Positions 50,530 to 59,118 are shown, numbered from the stretch's first letter. The stretch is DNA of 64,000 nucleotides from an uncultured Oscillospiraceae bacterium (GCA_934589705.1 CAKTOH010000001.1:184061-248060); one strand, 5' to 3'. The notes: generated by a model not told the origin, from the letters alone. Numbers and translations are program-made.

Positions 50530-50930
50530 GCCAGGTACCCCTCCAGAATCAGGGAAGCGGCTACCGCATCCACGGTGTTTTTCCGCTTTTTCCCGTGGTA
50601 ATTGTGCTCGGATAGGATATTGTGGGCCTCCACCGTGGTGCGCCGCTCGTCCCACATGGCAATTTCCAGGCCTGTGGCTTCCCGGAGGACATCGGCAAAT
50701 TCCCGGCACAGGGCCGCCCGGGAGCCTTCCGTGCCGTCCATATTTTTAGGCAGACCCACCACAATGGTGCCAACGTCGTTATCCCGTGCCAGCCGGACAA
50801 TGTCCGCTACCGCCTTCTCCCGCACCCGGCTGGGAACCACATAGGTGGTTCCCACGATGGAGCAAAGAAGGTCGGAAATGGCCACGCCGGTGCGGGCGTC
50901 GCCGTAATCGATTCCCATGATTCGTTTCAT
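50514..50930 (-). CDS. ruvX: RuvX/YqgF family putative pre-16S rRNA nuclease
   Basis: 138-residue RNase H-fold protein (YqgF). MGIDYGDARTGVAISD carries the first acidic residue, GLPKNMDGTEG is the family signature, and WDERRTTVEAHNIL plus VDAVAASLILEGYL hold the later acidic residues. It acts in 16S rRNA maturation. ACAGGAGAAGTTT precedes the ATG. In many Firmicutes it lies beside a DUF1292 gene; here that gene is 3.2 kb away. Confidence 0.94.
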   Translation of the reverse strand: MKRIMGIDYGDARTGVAISDLLCSIVGTTYVVPSRVREKAVADIVRLARDNDVGTIVVGLPKNMDGTEGSRAALCREFADVLREATGLEIAMWDERRTTVEAHNILSEHNYHGKKRKNTVDAVAASLILEGYLAYLRR

Positions 50931-51046
50931 AAACTTCTCCTGTCGCTTTCTGTTTTTCTATACAATAGCGGATTTCGGCCAAAACCGCAAGTCTTTTTTT
51001 GCCGGATTTCCCACCGGAAAGCTCCTGAAAATGCCGAAAAAAGTAG

Positions 51047-51075
51047 TTGACTTTGATGTACCCCTGTGTTAGAAT
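51047..51075 (+). promoter_or_regulatory. Promoter for rpmG-secE-nusG
   Basis: TTGACT at 51047-51052, 17-base spacer, TAGAAT at 51070-51075; a 120 nt leader with an AAAAAGGGC/GCCTTTTT hairpin follows. Confidence 0.75.
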
Positions 51076-51205
51076 GATTCTACCTGTGAAAAAGGGCTTT
51101 TTTTGTGCGCCTTTTTCAGCCCCGGAGCGGGAAAATGTAGTGCCCGCTGTCTAAATTTTTACTAGCCGGAGTGATACAGGGAGGCAATGTTAAGGAGGTG
51201 CCGTT

Positions 51206-51355
51206 ATGCGCGTGAAAGTCACTTTGAGATGCTCTGAGTGCAAGCAGAGAAACTACAACACCATGAAGAACAAGAAGAATGACCCCGACCGTCTCGAGAT
51301 GAAGAAGTATTGCAGATTCTGCAAGAAGCACACCGTCCACAACGAGACCAAGTAA
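51206..51355 (+). CDS. rpmG: 50S ribosomal protein L33
   Basis: 49 residues: [20 protein letters not shown], then [15 protein letters not shown]. The paired CxxC motifs show this is the zinc-binding L33 form. TAAGGAGGTGCC precedes the ATG. It is first in the rpmG-secE-nusG group. Confidence 0.96.
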   Translation: MRVKVTLRCSECKQRNYNTMKNKKNDPDRLEMKKYCRFCKKHTVHNETK

Positions 51356-51370
51356 GGAGGCTCGCAATTC

Positions 51371-51601
51371 ATGGCTGAAGTCAAAAAGGAAAACTGGTTC
51401 AAGAGAACCTGGGGCAAGGTTGCCAAGTACTTCCGAGAGCTGCGCAGCGAACTGAAGAAGGTCGTCTGGCCCACCCCCCAGCAGGTTCTGAAGAACGCCG
51501 TGATCGTCGCCGGCTGCGTTGTGGCTGTAGGCGTGTTCATCTGGCTGTTCGACTTTGTCGCTCAGGTCGGCATCGACGCTCTGATCGGCGCCTTCCACTG
51601 A
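51371..51601 (+). CDS. secE: Preprotein translocase subunit SecE
   Basis: 76 residues: an amphipathic region ending RELRSELKKVVWPTPQQV, the SecE hallmark, and one membrane segment (about 45-65). It clamps SecY in the translocon. TAAGGAGG overlaps the rpmG stop. Confidence 0.96.
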   Translation: MAEVKKENWFKRTWGKVAKYFRELRSELKKVVWPTPQQVLKNAVIVAGCVVAVGVFIWLFDFVAQVGIDALIGAFH

Positions 51602-51613
51602 TAGGAGCCGCCG

Positions 51614-52144
51614 ATGGCAGAAGCTGCAAAGTGGTATGTTGTGCATACCTATTCCGGTTATGAGAACACTGTCAAGGCTACCATCGAGAAAACCGTCGAA
51701 TCCAGAGGCCTGCACGACGTGATCTTAGCCGTCTCCATCCCCTTGGAGACCGTCACCGAGATCACCGAGTCCGGCGTGAGCAAGACCTTCGACCGGAAGG
51801 TCTACCCCGGCTATGTGCTGGTGAAGATGGTCTACAGCGACGACACCTGGCATGTGATCCGGAACATCCGGGGCGTTACCGGCTTCGTCGGTACGTCCAG
51901 CAACGACCCCACTCCCCTGACGGACGAAGAAGTGTACGCCATGGGCGTGGAGAAGAAGGAGATCATCGTCAACTACCAGGTTGGCGACACCGTCAAGATT
52001 CTGGACGGCCCGCTGACCTCCTTCACCGGCACCGTGGAAAGCATCGACGTGGACAACAACTGCGTCAATGTGGTGGTTTCCATGTTTGGCCGCGAGACCT
52101 CCGTCGAGTTCGAGCTCGACATGGTGGAGGTCGTATCCCAGTAA
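51614..52144 (+). CDS. nusG: Transcription termination/antitermination protein NusG
   Basis: 176 residues: NGN domain from AKWYVVHTYSGYENTVKATIE to YVLVKMVYSDDTWHVIRN and a KOW domain from GDTVKILDGPLTSFTGTVESID. Binds RNA polymerase and couples it to ribosome or Rho. Between secE and rplK as is usual. Confidence 0.97.
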   Translation: MAEAAKWYVVHTYSGYENTVKATIEKTVESRGLHDVILAVSIPLETVTEITESGVSKTFDRKVYPGYVLVKMVYSDDTWHVIRNIRGVTGFVGTSSNDPTPLTDEEVYAMGVEKKEIIVNYQVGDTVKILDGPLTSFTGTVESIDVDNNCVNVVVSMFGRETSVEFELDMVEVVSQ

Positions 52145-52246
52145 TCGCATCGAATTTTCATTCGATTGCCGGGTGGGAGGGGTGAAATACCCCGAAAAAA
52201 TGCGCACTGCGCATCGTTACCACATCTTATTCAGGAGGTGCTTATT

Positions 52247-52672
52247 ATGGCACAGAAAGTCACTGGCATTATCAAGCTTCAGATCAACGCCGCTAAGGCA
52301 ACCGCTTCCCCCCCTGTCGGCCCCGCTCTGGGTCAGCACGGCGTGAACATCGCTGCTTTCATCAAGGAGTTCAACGCCCGCACCAAGGACATGGAGGGCT
52401 ATAAGATCCCCGTCGTCATCACCGTTTACGCTGACCGCAGCTTTACCTTTATCACCAAGACTCCTCCGACCCCCATGCTGGTCATGAAGGCCATTGGTCT
52501 GGAGAAGGGCTCCGGTGTCCCCAACAAGACCAAGGTTGGCACCATCACCAAGGCTCAGATCGCCGAGATCGCCAAGACCAAGATGCCTGACCTGAACTGC
52601 CCCACTCTGGAGGCTGCTGAGGCTCAGGTTGCCGGTACCTGCCGCTCCATGGGCGTTACCGTCGTCGATTGA
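52247..52672 (+). CDS. rplK: 50S ribosomal protein L11
   Basis: 141 residues: [34 protein letters not shown], and the C-terminal RNA-binding region. AGGAGGTGCTTATT precedes the ATG at 52247. Part of the GTPase-associated centre with L10 and L7/L12. Confidence 0.97.
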   Translation: MAQKVTGIIKLQINAAKATASPPVGPALGQHGVNIAAFIKEFNARTKDMEGYKIPVVITVYADRSFTFITKTPPTPMLVMKAIGLEKGSGVPNKTKVGTITKAQIAEIAKTKMPDLNCPTLEAAEAQVAGTCRSMGVTVVD

Positions 52673-52750
52673 TAATTGCTTGTCCGGTAATATTTGAACC
52701 GGAAATGTGGGAGGATTTTTCCGCATCACCACGATAAGGAGGATAAAACA

Positions 52751-53443
52751 TTGTTTAGAGGCAAAAAGTATCAGGAGAGCGCCAAGCTGATTGACCGCTC
52801 CGTTCAGTATGATCCCACCGAGGCTCTGGAGCTGGTTGTGAAGGGCGCTTCCGCCAAGTTCGATGAGACCGTAGAGCTGCACATCAAGCTGGGTGTTGAC
52901 TCCCGTCACGCCGACCAGCAGGTCCGCGGCGCCGTGGTTCTGCCCAACGGCACCGGCAAGACCCGCCGGGTGCTGGTGTTCGCTAAGGACGCCAAGGTGG
53001 ACGAGGCCAAGGCTGCGGGCGCCGATTACGTCGGCGGCATGGAGCTGGTGGAGAAGATCACCAAGGAGAACTGGTTCGATTTCGACGTGGTCGTCGCTTC
53101 CCCCGACATGATGGGCATTGTTGGCCGTCTTGGTAAGGTTCTGGGCCCCAAGGGTCTGATGCCTTCTCCCAAGGCCGGCACCGTGACCCCCAACGTGGCC
53201 GCTGCCGTCAAGGAGATCAAAGCCGGTAAGGTGGAGTATCGTCTGGACAAGACCAACATCATCCACTGCCCCATCGGCAAGGTTTCCTTCGGCGCCGAGA
53301 AGCTGACCGAGAACATGGATACCCTGGTCAAGGCTGTGGTCAAGGCGAAGCCCGCCGCCGCCAAGGGTCAGTATATCCGTTCCTGCACCGTCGTGTCCAC
53401 CATGGGCCCCGGCGTGAAGGTCAACACCGCCAAGTATCTGTAA
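52751..53443 (+). CDS. rplA: 50S ribosomal protein L1
   Basis: 230 residues. The start is TTG at 52751 ([20 protein letters not shown]) with AAGGAGGATAAAACA before it. [27 protein letters not shown] and the [15 protein letters not shown] block are characteristic. A terminator follows, ending the rplK-rplA unit before traX. Confidence 0.96.
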   Translation: MFRGKKYQESAKLIDRSVQYDPTEALELVVKGASAKFDETVELHIKLGVDSRHADQQVRGAVVLPNGTGKTRRVLVFAKDAKVDEAKAAGADYVGGMELVEKITKENWFDFDVVVASPDMMGIVGRLGKVLGPKGLMPSPKAGTVTPNVAAAVKEIKAGKVEYRLDKTNIIHCPIGKVSFGAEKLTENMDTLVKAVVKAKPAAAKGQYIRSCTVVSTMGPGVKVNTAKYL

Positions 53444-53457
53444 GCCGAAAGGCTGAA

Positions 53458-53490
53458 TATCCCCGGACGCATTTGCGTTCGGGGATTTTT
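53458..53490 (+). terminator. Terminator after rplA
   Basis: ATCCCCGGACGC pairs with GCGTTCGGGGAT, then TTTT. Confidence 0.85.
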
Positions 53491-53495
53491 ATGTC

Positions 53496-53524
53496 TTGAC
53501 AGGATGTGGCGGGCATGGTATCCT
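53496..53524 (+). promoter_or_regulatory. Promoter for traX-like gene
   Basis: TTGACA at 53496-53501, 17-base spacer, TATCCT at 53519-53524. Transcripts would start near 53531, leaving a very short leader. Confidence 0.7.
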
Positions 53525-53546
53525 CCTTTCAAAGGAGGCCGGGACT

Positions 53547-54362
53547 ATGGAAACGGGATTACTTGTGAAAGCAGATGAGCGGCTTGCCGGTATTCGTTGT
53601 CTCAATGACAATCAGTTGAAGCTGATCGCCGCCATCTGTATGCTGATTGACCATGTAACCAAGGTTTTCTATCAATCTCTGGCCTTCCGGGTCATCAATC
53701 CTATGCTGGCTTCCGGACAGCTGACTTCCGAAGTCTTTCTTCGCTACCGCTGGATCTATGACCCGCTGCTGTGCGGCATTGGAGCCGTTGCGTTCCCTAT
53801 TTTTGCCTTCGCCTTTACGGAAGGCTTCGCCCACACCCGCAGTAAGGGAAAGTTTCTGGGAAGACTTCTGATCTTTGCTCTGATTTCCGAGCTGCCCTTT
53901 GACCTGACCTTCTTTTCCGGATTCAGCCAGGATTCCCTTTTTTACTGGAACCACCAGAATGTGTTCTTCACCTTCGCCATCGCCATGGGCGGCCTGTGGC
54001 TCATGGAACTGGCAGGAAAGATCAAGTGGAAGCCACTTGCCGTTATGGCCCAGTGCATTGCGGCTCTGCTGGCTTGCTGCCTGGCAGAATTCGTAGTTTA
54101 TAACGACTACGGGGGTTATGGAGTCTTTTTCATAATCGTCGCATATCTCACCCGGAAGAACCGATTGGTTCAAGCACTTGCAATGCTGACCGCAAAGTAT
54201 CTGTTTGATTGGTACAATTACCCGGTGTCCTTCCTCATCTCCCTGGTGCTGATTCTGCTGTACAACGGCAAGCGCGGCGAAAAGAATCTAAAAATGTTCT
54301 TCTATTGGTTCTATCCTGCCCATATTGCCGTGATCGGGCTGGTAAACTGGCTGATTTTCTAA
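53547..54362 (+). CDS. TraX family membrane protein
   Basis: 271 residues with seven or eight hydrophobic segments. LNDNQLKLIAAICMLIDHVTKVF near residue 20 and RLLIFALISELPFDLTFF near 110 are typical of the TraX/acyltransferase-3-like family; TraX in F plasmid acetylates pilin, but chromosomal homologues in Firmicutes have unknown roles. It has its own promoter and lies between rplA and rplJ, where no other gene is usually found. No conjugation genes are near. Confidence 0.85.
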   Translation: METGLLVKADERLAGIRCLNDNQLKLIAAICMLIDHVTKVFYQSLAFRVINPMLASGQLTSEVFLRYRWIYDPLLCGIGAVAFPIFAFAFTEGFAHTRSKGKFLGRLLIFALISELPFDLTFFSGFSQDSLFYWNHQNVFFTFAIAMGGLWLMELAGKIKWKPLAVMAQCIAALLACCLAEFVVYNDYGGYGVFFIIVAYLTRKNRLVQALAMLTAKYLFDWYNYPVSFLISLVLILLYNGKRGEKNLKMFFYWFYPAHIAVIGLVNWLIF

Positions 54363-54439
54363 GTTCCCTGGCGATAAATCGAAAGCCAGTACGGTGATGA
54401 GCCGCCCCAGGGAAATCGGGTATTTTTCGCAAAAAGCTC

Positions 54440-54468
54440 TTGACAAGGCTATTCTTCTATGCTATACT
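54440..54468 (+). promoter_or_regulatory. Promoter for rplJ-rplL
   Basis: TTGACA at 54440-54445, 17-base spacer, TATACT at 54463-54468. Confidence 0.85.
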
Positions 54469-54474
54469 GTGGGA

Positions 54475-54578
54475 GTTGCCAAAGACAGCAGGCGCTAAGA
54501 TAAGTCCTGCCGAGGTGCGTGAAATGGAAAACATTTGCGTGTCTTTCTGTCTTCTGGCAGGAAGACACTTTTTTATTT
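54475..54578 (+). ncRNA. Ribosomal protein L10 leader with attenuator
   Basis: Between promoter and rplJ: CAGCAGGCGCTAAGA, CCTGCCGAGGTGCGTGAAAT, then GTGTCTTTCTG/GGAAGACAC terminator stem and TTTTTT. This is the layout and motif of the L10 leader, in which L10(L7/L12)4 binds and causes early termination. Confidence 0.85.
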
Positions 54579-54593
54579 TCGGAGGTGAAAATT

Positions 54594-55118
54594 ATGCCCA
54601 ACGCTAAGGTTCTTGAGAGCAAGAAGGCAGTCGTTGACGCTCTGTCCGGCAAGATCAAGGAAGCTACTTCCGTGGTTTTCGTGGACTACAAGGGCATCAC
54701 TGTCGCTCAGGATACCGAGCTGCGTAAGCAGTTCCGTGAGGCCGGCGTAGAGTACTCCGTTGTGAAGAACACTCTGACCAATTTCGCTACTAAAAATTGT
54801 GGCTACGATTTCTCTGAGGTTCTGAACGGTACCACCGCTATGGCTTCCACCACCGGCGACCCCATCGCCCCTGCTCGCATCGTATGCGACTTCGCCAAGA
54901 AGAACAAGCTGAAGACCCTGGCCATCAAGGGCGGCGTCGTGGAAGGCTCTGTCCTGTCCGCCGACCAGCTCAACGGCTTCGGTGAGCTGCCCAGCAAGAA
55001 CGCTCTGGTCGCTTCTGTCCTGGGTACCTTCCTGGCACCTATCTCCAGCCTGGCTTTTGTCCTGGATCAGATCCGGGTTCAGAAGGAAGGCGGCGCTCCC
55101 GCAGAAGCGGAAGCCTAA
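54594..55118 (+). CDS. rplJ: 50S ribosomal protein L10
   Basis: 174 residues: MPNAKVLESKKAVVDALSGK, VVFVDYKGITVAQDTELRK, GVEYSVVKNTL. C-terminal helix binds L7/L12 dimers. The ATG at 54594 follows CGGAGGTGAAAATT. Autoregulated through the leader upstream. Confidence 0.97.
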   Translation: MPNAKVLESKKAVVDALSGKIKEATSVVFVDYKGITVAQDTELRKQFREAGVEYSVVKNTLTNFATKNCGYDFSEVLNGTTAMASTTGDPIAPARIVCDFAKKNKLKTLAIKGGVVEGSVLSADQLNGFGELPSKNALVASVLGTFLAPISSLAFVLDQIRVQKEGGAPAEAEA

Positions 55119-55173
55119 TCGCATAACCCTACAAACATCCATTTTTTGACACATAATTTAGGAGGAAATTAAA

Positions 55174-55551
55174 ATGGCTAGTGAAAAGATCGCTGCTCTG
55201 GTTGAGCAGGTTAAGGAACTGACCGTTCTGGAGCTGTCCGAACTGGTTCACACCCTGGAGGAGACCTTCGGTGTTTCCGCCGCTGCCGCTGCTGTCGCCG
55301 CTCCCGCTGCCGGTGCCGCCGCTGCTGAGGTTGAGGAGAAGACCGAGTTCGACGTTATCCTGAAGAGCGCCGGCGCTTCCAAGCTGGGCGTTATCAAGGT
55401 TGTCCGTGCGGCTACCGGCCTGGGCCTGAAGGACGCTAAGGATCTGGTTGACAACTGCCCCAAGACCCTGAAGGAAGCCATCTCCAAGGAAGATGCCGAG
55501 AAGCTGGTTGCCGAGCTGAAGGAAGCCGGCGCCGAGGCCGAGATCAAGTAA
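55174..55551 (+). CDS. rplL: 50S ribosomal protein L7/L12
   Basis: 125 residues: N-terminal dimerisation domain, Ala-rich hinge ([18 protein letters not shown]), and C-terminal [55 protein letters not shown] precedes the ATG. The operon ends in a terminator; rpoB does not follow. Confidence 0.97.
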   Translation: MASEKIAALVEQVKELTVLELSELVHTLEETFGVSAAAAAVAAPAAGAAAAEVEEKTEFDVILKSAGASKLGVIKVVRAATGLGLKDAKDLVDNCPKTLKEAISKEDAEKLVAELKEAGAEAEIK

Positions 55552-55574
55552 GTTATCTCCCCATGGAATGCTGT

Positions 55575-55610
55575 GCCGCCGCCAGAAATGGCGGCGGCTT
55601 TTCCTTTTCT
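55575..55610 (+). terminator. Terminator after rplL
   Basis: GCCGCCGCCA (55575-55584) pairs with TGGCGGCGGC (55589-55598), then TTTTCCTTTTC. Confidence 0.85.
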
Positions 55611-55646
55611 TTTGGATCACTGCTCCAAAATATAGGAAATGTGCAC

Positions 55647-55673
55647 GGGTCGATGAGGGCATCGACCCCTACA
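55647..55673. repeat. Short palindromic repeat family F, copy 2
   Basis: GGGTCGATGAGGGCATCGAC followed by CCCTACA, inverse of 47614-47640. Confidence 0.6.
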
Positions 55674-55758
55674 AAGCAGACCGCCAGCAGAATGCAGATA
55701 CATGGGCGTTGACTTGCAGCGCCTTTGTCTGTGCACTCTACCCGAAAGGAACCCTTTT

Positions 55759-56676
55759 ATGGAACTCGATTCTACCCTGGCTACCATAAGCACCGTGCTG
55801 CCGGAGCATCTGGGACAGGCCGTAAGTACGGCGGCTGCCTCCTTCATTCCGGAGGGGCTGACCGATGTAATCTGGCACGCCCAGCGTTATTTCCCCAAAG
55901 AGGTGGATGTGGTTTCCGCCGCCAAATTCATGCTGTATTTTTCTGTGATTTCCCTGATTCTCGGTATTCTGGGACGAGTCTTTCTGGGAAAACGTTCCAG
56001 CCTGAATCTGTCTGTTTCCTCCTCCATGGGCATTCTGTTCATCTACGCTGCTACGGTGGTGATTTATACCTTCCACCCCTGGAATCTGAATCTGCTGCTC
56101 ACGCCCCTGCCCTTTGTCAGCTTTTCCGGGGAATACTTAATTGTGCTGCCCATTACGGATATGCAGTTTCCGGCTCTGTGCGCCCAGGCTCTGTCCCTGG
56201 TGCTGCTGGCCTTCCTGGTAAATCTGGTGGACACCTTCATTCCCAAGGGAAGCAATCTGATTCTCTGGCTGCTGCTGCGGCTGGTGACCCTGGGCATATG
56301 TATGGTGCTGCACCTGGCGGTGGACTGGGCCTTCCAGACCTATTTACCCGGAATACTGGTGAACTACGCGCCTATGCTGCTGCTTCTGATTCTGGCCTTC
56401 TGCCTGCTGTCCGGCGTTGTCAATCTGCTGCTGGGGCTGGTGATTGCCGTGGCGAATCCCTTCCTGGGAGCAATGTACACCTTCTTTTTCTCCAATATTG
56501 TGGGCAAACAGGTAAGCAAGGCGGTTTTCTCCACCGCCATTGTCTGCGCCGTATTCTATTTGCTGGATTTGTTCGGCTACACCGTTGTGTGCATCTCCGC
56601 CGCCGCCCTCATCACCTACATTCCGTTGGCGCTTCTGCTGCTGGGACTGTGGTATCTGATTGGCTGCGTTCTTTGA
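55759..56676 (+). CDS. Integral membrane protein, unknown
   Basis: 305 residues. After a ~55-residue soluble N-terminus (MELDSTLATISTVLPEHLGQ) there are about seven hydrophobic segments. I do not recognise the family; there is no ATP-binding or metal motif. AAAGGAACCCTTTT precedes the ATG at 55759. The GH3 gene starts 13 bases after its stop, so they are probably cotranscribed. Confidence 0.7.
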   Translation: MELDSTLATISTVLPEHLGQAVSTAAASFIPEGLTDVIWHAQRYFPKEVDVVSAAKFMLYFSVISLILGILGRVFLGKRSSLNLSVSSSMGILFIYAATVVIYTFHPWNLNLLLTPLPFVSFSGEYLIVLPITDMQFPALCAQALSLVLLAFLVNLVDTFIPKGSNLILWLLLRLVTLGICMVLHLAVDWAFQTYLPGILVNYAPMLLLLILAFCLLSGVVNLLLGLVIAVANPFLGAMYTFFFSNIVGKQVSKAVFSTAIVCAVFYLLDLFGYTVVCISAAALITYIPLALLLLGLWYLIGCVL

Positions 56677-56689
56677 GCGAGGTTTTTCC

Positions 56690-57847
56690 ATGAAAATTCT
56701 GTCTGTTATTCTCTGCTGTCTGCTTCTGACCGGGTGCGCTGCCCGGAGTCCGGAAACTGTGCCCACCACTGCCCCTCCGGAAACCGCAGCTTCCGTGCCC
56801 AGCACCACCGTCTCCACAGAGCCTCCGGAAACTGAGCCTGTAAAGGATGTCATCGACCAGACGATTGATGCCATGTCTCTGGAGCAGCGGGTGGGGCAGC
56901 TGTTTCTGGCACGGTGCAACAAGGAAACGGTCATCACCGATCTTTCCCGGTATCATCTGGGCGGGCTGGTGCTCTTTGGCGAGGACTTTGAAGGCCAGAC
57001 CCCGGAGACTATGACGGAGCTGCTTACCTCCTACCAGGCCGCTGCCGATTATCCCCTGCTGCTGGCAGTGGACGAGGAGGGCGGGGACGTGACCCGGATC
57101 AGCCGGAATTCCGCCTTCCGGGAAAAGCGGTTTTCCTCCCTGCGCACCCGGTGGAACCGGGGCGGCCTGGAGGCGGTGCTTTCCGAGGAGGAAGAAAAAT
57201 GCCAGCTGCTGGCAAATCTCGGCATTAACGTGAATCTGGGGCCGGTATGTGACATTGCCACGGATTCCGGTGCTTTCCTCTACTCCCGCTCCCTGGGGCA
57301 GGACGCTGAAACAACCGCTCAGGTGGTGTCCGAAATCGTAAGTCTGATGAATCAGAACCACATCGGCAGCGTTCTCAAGCATTTCCCGGGCTATGGCAAC
57401 AACGCCGATACCCACACGGGCATTGCCCAGGACAGCCGCTCTCTGGCGGAACTGGAAAGCAATGACCTGCTGCCCTTTGCCGCCGGGATTCAGGCGGGCT
57501 GCGGGGCGGTAATGGTAGGTCATGTGATCGTGGAAGCCATGGACGGCAGTCTTCCCGCCTCCCTCTCCCCTGCCGTCCACGAATATCTCCGGGACACCAT
57601 GGGCTTTACCGGCGTTATCATGACCGACGATCTGGTGATGCAGGCCATCACCGATCAGTACGGCGCCGGAGAAGCCGCAGTGATGGCAGTTCTCGCCGGG
57701 AACGATCTGCTGTGCTCTACGGAGTATGCCACCCAGTATCAGGCGGTTTTGCAGGCGGTTCTGGATGGGCGGATTTCTGTCGACACCCTGAATGCCGCCG
57801 TGCGGCATGTGCTCGTCTGGAAGCAGCAGGTGGCCTCCTACGGCTGA
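56690..57847 (+). CDS. GH3 family lipoprotein, beta-N-acetylhexosaminidase-like (NagZ type)
   Basis: 385 residues. The lipoprotein signal is at residues 1-17 (SVILCCLLLTGCAA, Cys as lipidation site), followed by a Thr/Pro linker and a GH3 (beta/alpha)8 domain: LEQRVGQLFLARCN, LLAVDEEGGDVTRI, NLGPVCDIA, and SVLKHFPGYGNNADTHTGIAQD, which matches the KHFPGHGxxxxDSH acid/base loop of NagZ; the nucleophile Asp is in VIMTDDLVMQAI. It likely trims N-acetylglucosamine from cell-wall fragments on the outer face. Confidence 0.9.
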   Translation: MKILSVILCCLLLTGCAARSPETVPTTAPPETAASVPSTTVSTEPPETEPVKDVIDQTIDAMSLEQRVGQLFLARCNKETVITDLSRYHLGGLVLFGEDFEGQTPETMTELLTSYQAAADYPLLLAVDEEGGDVTRISRNSAFREKRFSSLRTRWNRGGLEAVLSEEEEKCQLLANLGINVNLGPVCDIATDSGAFLYSRSLGQDAETTAQVVSEIVSLMNQNHIGSVLKHFPGYGNNADTHTGIAQDSRSLAELESNDLLPFAAGIQAGCGAVMVGHVIVEAMDGSLPASLSPAVHEYLRDTMGFTGVIMTDDLVMQAITDQYGAGEAAVMAVLAGNDLLCSTEYATQYQAVLQAVLDGRISVDTLNAAVRHVLVWKQQVASYG

Positions 57848-57946
57848 TTAGAGGTCATCCGCATCCTGCACCGGCTTTTCCGTAGGAATCTCCGGACGGC
57901 CGGTGTAGCTGCCCTGAGGATCGGTTCTGATTTTCTTCCTGTTCAT
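57848..57946 (-). CDS. Very small conserved-looking protein (32 aa)
   Basis: MNRKKIRTDPQGSYTGRPEI, then PTEKPVQDADDL and a stop. GGGGGTGAAATA precedes the ATG, a strong ribosome site. Its end abuts the convergent GH3 stop codon. It looks like a short Oscillospirales protein of unknown function; the coding case rests on the ribosome site and sensible composition. Confidence 0.55.
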   Translation of the reverse strand: MNRKKIRTDPQGSYTGRPEIPTEKPVQDADDL

Positions 57947-57973
57947 TATTTCACCCCCTTCAATAGAATGCCC

Positions 57974-58140
57974 AGGGGAAGCTCTGATTCCATCGGCAAA
58001 AGCTGGCAGCGAGAGATTTTGTTTCCAGACAAGGTGTGGAAAATGAGGGAATACTGTATGTATTTTCCATTTTTCACACCGAAGTATGGGAGCAAAAGAT
58101 CCGCTGTCCAGCCGCAGACGATGGATTCAGAGTTTCCCCC
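57974..58140. repeat. Palindromic repeat family B, copy 3 (167 bp)
   Basis: AGGGGAAGCTCTGATTCCATC and inverse ends, GGCAGCGAGAGATTTTG, GGGAATACTGTATGTATTTT apex with AAAAATG-type arms, AAAAGATCCGCTGT. It lies between the 32-aa gene and rlmH, ending 17 bases before the rlmH start. Confidence 0.85.
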
Positions 58141-58156
58141 ACATGTGGAGGTTTTC

Positions 58157-58639
58157 ATGTTTGATATTACGCTGCTTGCCATGGGCAAGCTGAAGGAGCC
58201 ATTCTATCTTTCCGCCGCGGCGGAGTACGCCAAGCGGCTGGGAGGCTACTGCAAATTCACCCTGCTGGAGCTGCCGGAGGTTCGGCTGCCGGAAAATCCC
58301 TCCCCTGCCGAAATTGCCGCCGGTCTGGAAAAAGAAGCGGACACCATCCTGGCAAAAATTCCCAAGGGTGCCTGGTTCTGCGTGTTCACTCCCGAGGGGA
58401 AAACCCTTTCCAGCGAGGGCTTTGCGGACACACTGAAAAATGTGAAGAATTCCGGCAAAAGCTGCGCCTGCTTTCTCATCGGCTCCTCCTTCGGCATGGC
58501 TCCCAGGGTCAAGGCGAAAGCGGATTTTAAGCTTTCCATGGGGCCCATGACCTTCCCTCACCATCTGGCTCGGATTATGGTTCTGGAGCAGCTGTACCGG
58601 GCAGAGGCCATTCAGGCCGGTTCTAAGTATCACAAATAG
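58157..58639 (+). CDS. rlmH: 23S rRNA (pseudouridine-1915-N3)-methyltransferase RlmH
   Basis: 160-residue SPOUT methyltransferase acting on helix 69 of 23S rRNA. MFDITLLAMGKLKEPFYLSA starts the protein; the SAM trefoil knot is at ACFLIGSSFGMAPRVKAKADF and the C-terminus MTFPHHLARIMVLEQLYRAEAI is typical. The ATG at 58157 follows GTGGAGGTTTTC; longer in-frame starts lie in repeat B and are rejected. Confidence 0.96.
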   Translation: MFDITLLAMGKLKEPFYLSAAAEYAKRLGGYCKFTLLELPEVRLPENPSPAEIAAGLEKEADTILAKIPKGAWFCVFTPEGKTLSSEGFADTLKNVKNSGKSCACFLIGSSFGMAPRVKAKADFKLSMGPMTFPHHLARIMVLEQLYRAEAIQAGSKYHK

Positions 58640-58645
58640 ATTGCA

Positions 58646-58690
58646 GCGCCGTCCATTCGGAAGATTTCTCCGAAGGGACGGCGTTTTTAT
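58646..58690 (+). terminator. Terminator after rlmH
   Basis: CGCCGTCC and GGACGGCG arms with an inner TTCGGA/TCCGAA stem, then TTTTTATT. Confidence 0.85.
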
Positions 58691-58699
58691 TATATGAGA

Positions 58700-58732
58700 T
58701 ACCTTGACAGATGAGGTACTATGTGTTAAGAT
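58700..58732 (+). promoter_or_regulatory. Promoter and candidate PadR operator
   Basis: TTGACA at 58704-58709, 17-base spacer, TAAGAT at 58727-58732. An inverted repeat TACCT-N9-AGGTA (58700-58718) overlaps the -35 box, a plausible autoregulatory site. Confidence 0.6.
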
Positions 58733-58755
58733 GGTTTCACAAGGGAGGAATGTCT

Positions 58756-59118
58756 ATGTCCATCGCAGGCGATCTGATCCGCGGCCACACCGATGCCATT
58801 ATCCTGGCTCGGCTGCTCCGGGGTGACAGCTACGGCTACGAAATCAACAAAACCATCTCCACCCTCTCCTGCGGACGCTTCGAGCTGAAGGAGGCAACCC
58901 TGTACACCGCCTTCAAGCGGCTGGAGGAGCAGGGATACATCACCTCCTACTGGGGAGACAGCGGAACCGGCGCCAGAAGGCGGTACTACACCATCACCCC
59001 AGAAGGCCGTCAGGGTTGTGACCAGCTGCTGCGGGAGTGGCAGGAAACCAAAGAGATTATGAATCGACTGTTGGAAGTGGAGGAAGAGATATGCGGGAAC
59101 AGCTCACCCAATATGTAA
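58756..59118 (+). CDS. PadR family transcriptional regulator
   Basis: 120 residues: winged helix with ILARLLRGDSYGYEINKTIS, ELKEATLYTAFKRLEEQGYI as recognition helix and RRRYYTITPEGRQGCDQLLREW as wing. The ATG at 58756 is preferred to one six bases earlier because GGGAGGA then has proper spacing. PadR genes followed by a permease-prefix protein and a DUF4097 protein form a recurrent envelope-stress type module in Firmicutes. Confidence 0.92.
   Translation: MSIAGDLIRGHTDAIILARLLRGDSYGYEINKTISTLSCGRFELKEATLYTAFKRLEEQGYITSYWGDSGTGARRRYYTITPEGRQGCDQLLREWQETKEIMNRLLEVEEEICGNSSPNM

Noticed and set aside
51076..51205. Riboswitch in the rpmG leader
   Set aside because: Only a simple hairpin of complementary A/T-rich arms is seen; no conserved junction or terminator platform.
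53520..53538. CCTCCTTTCAAAGGAGG hairpin that could hide the traX ribosome site
   Set aside because: The -10 box is at 53519-53524, so transcripts should begin near 53531, inside the second arm. The first arm is not in the RNA and no hairpin can form.
57968..58156. N-terminal extension of RlmH through repeat B
   Set aside because: The open frame is continuous, but the extension is repeat sequence; the ATG at 58157 has a good ribosome site and gives the family start.
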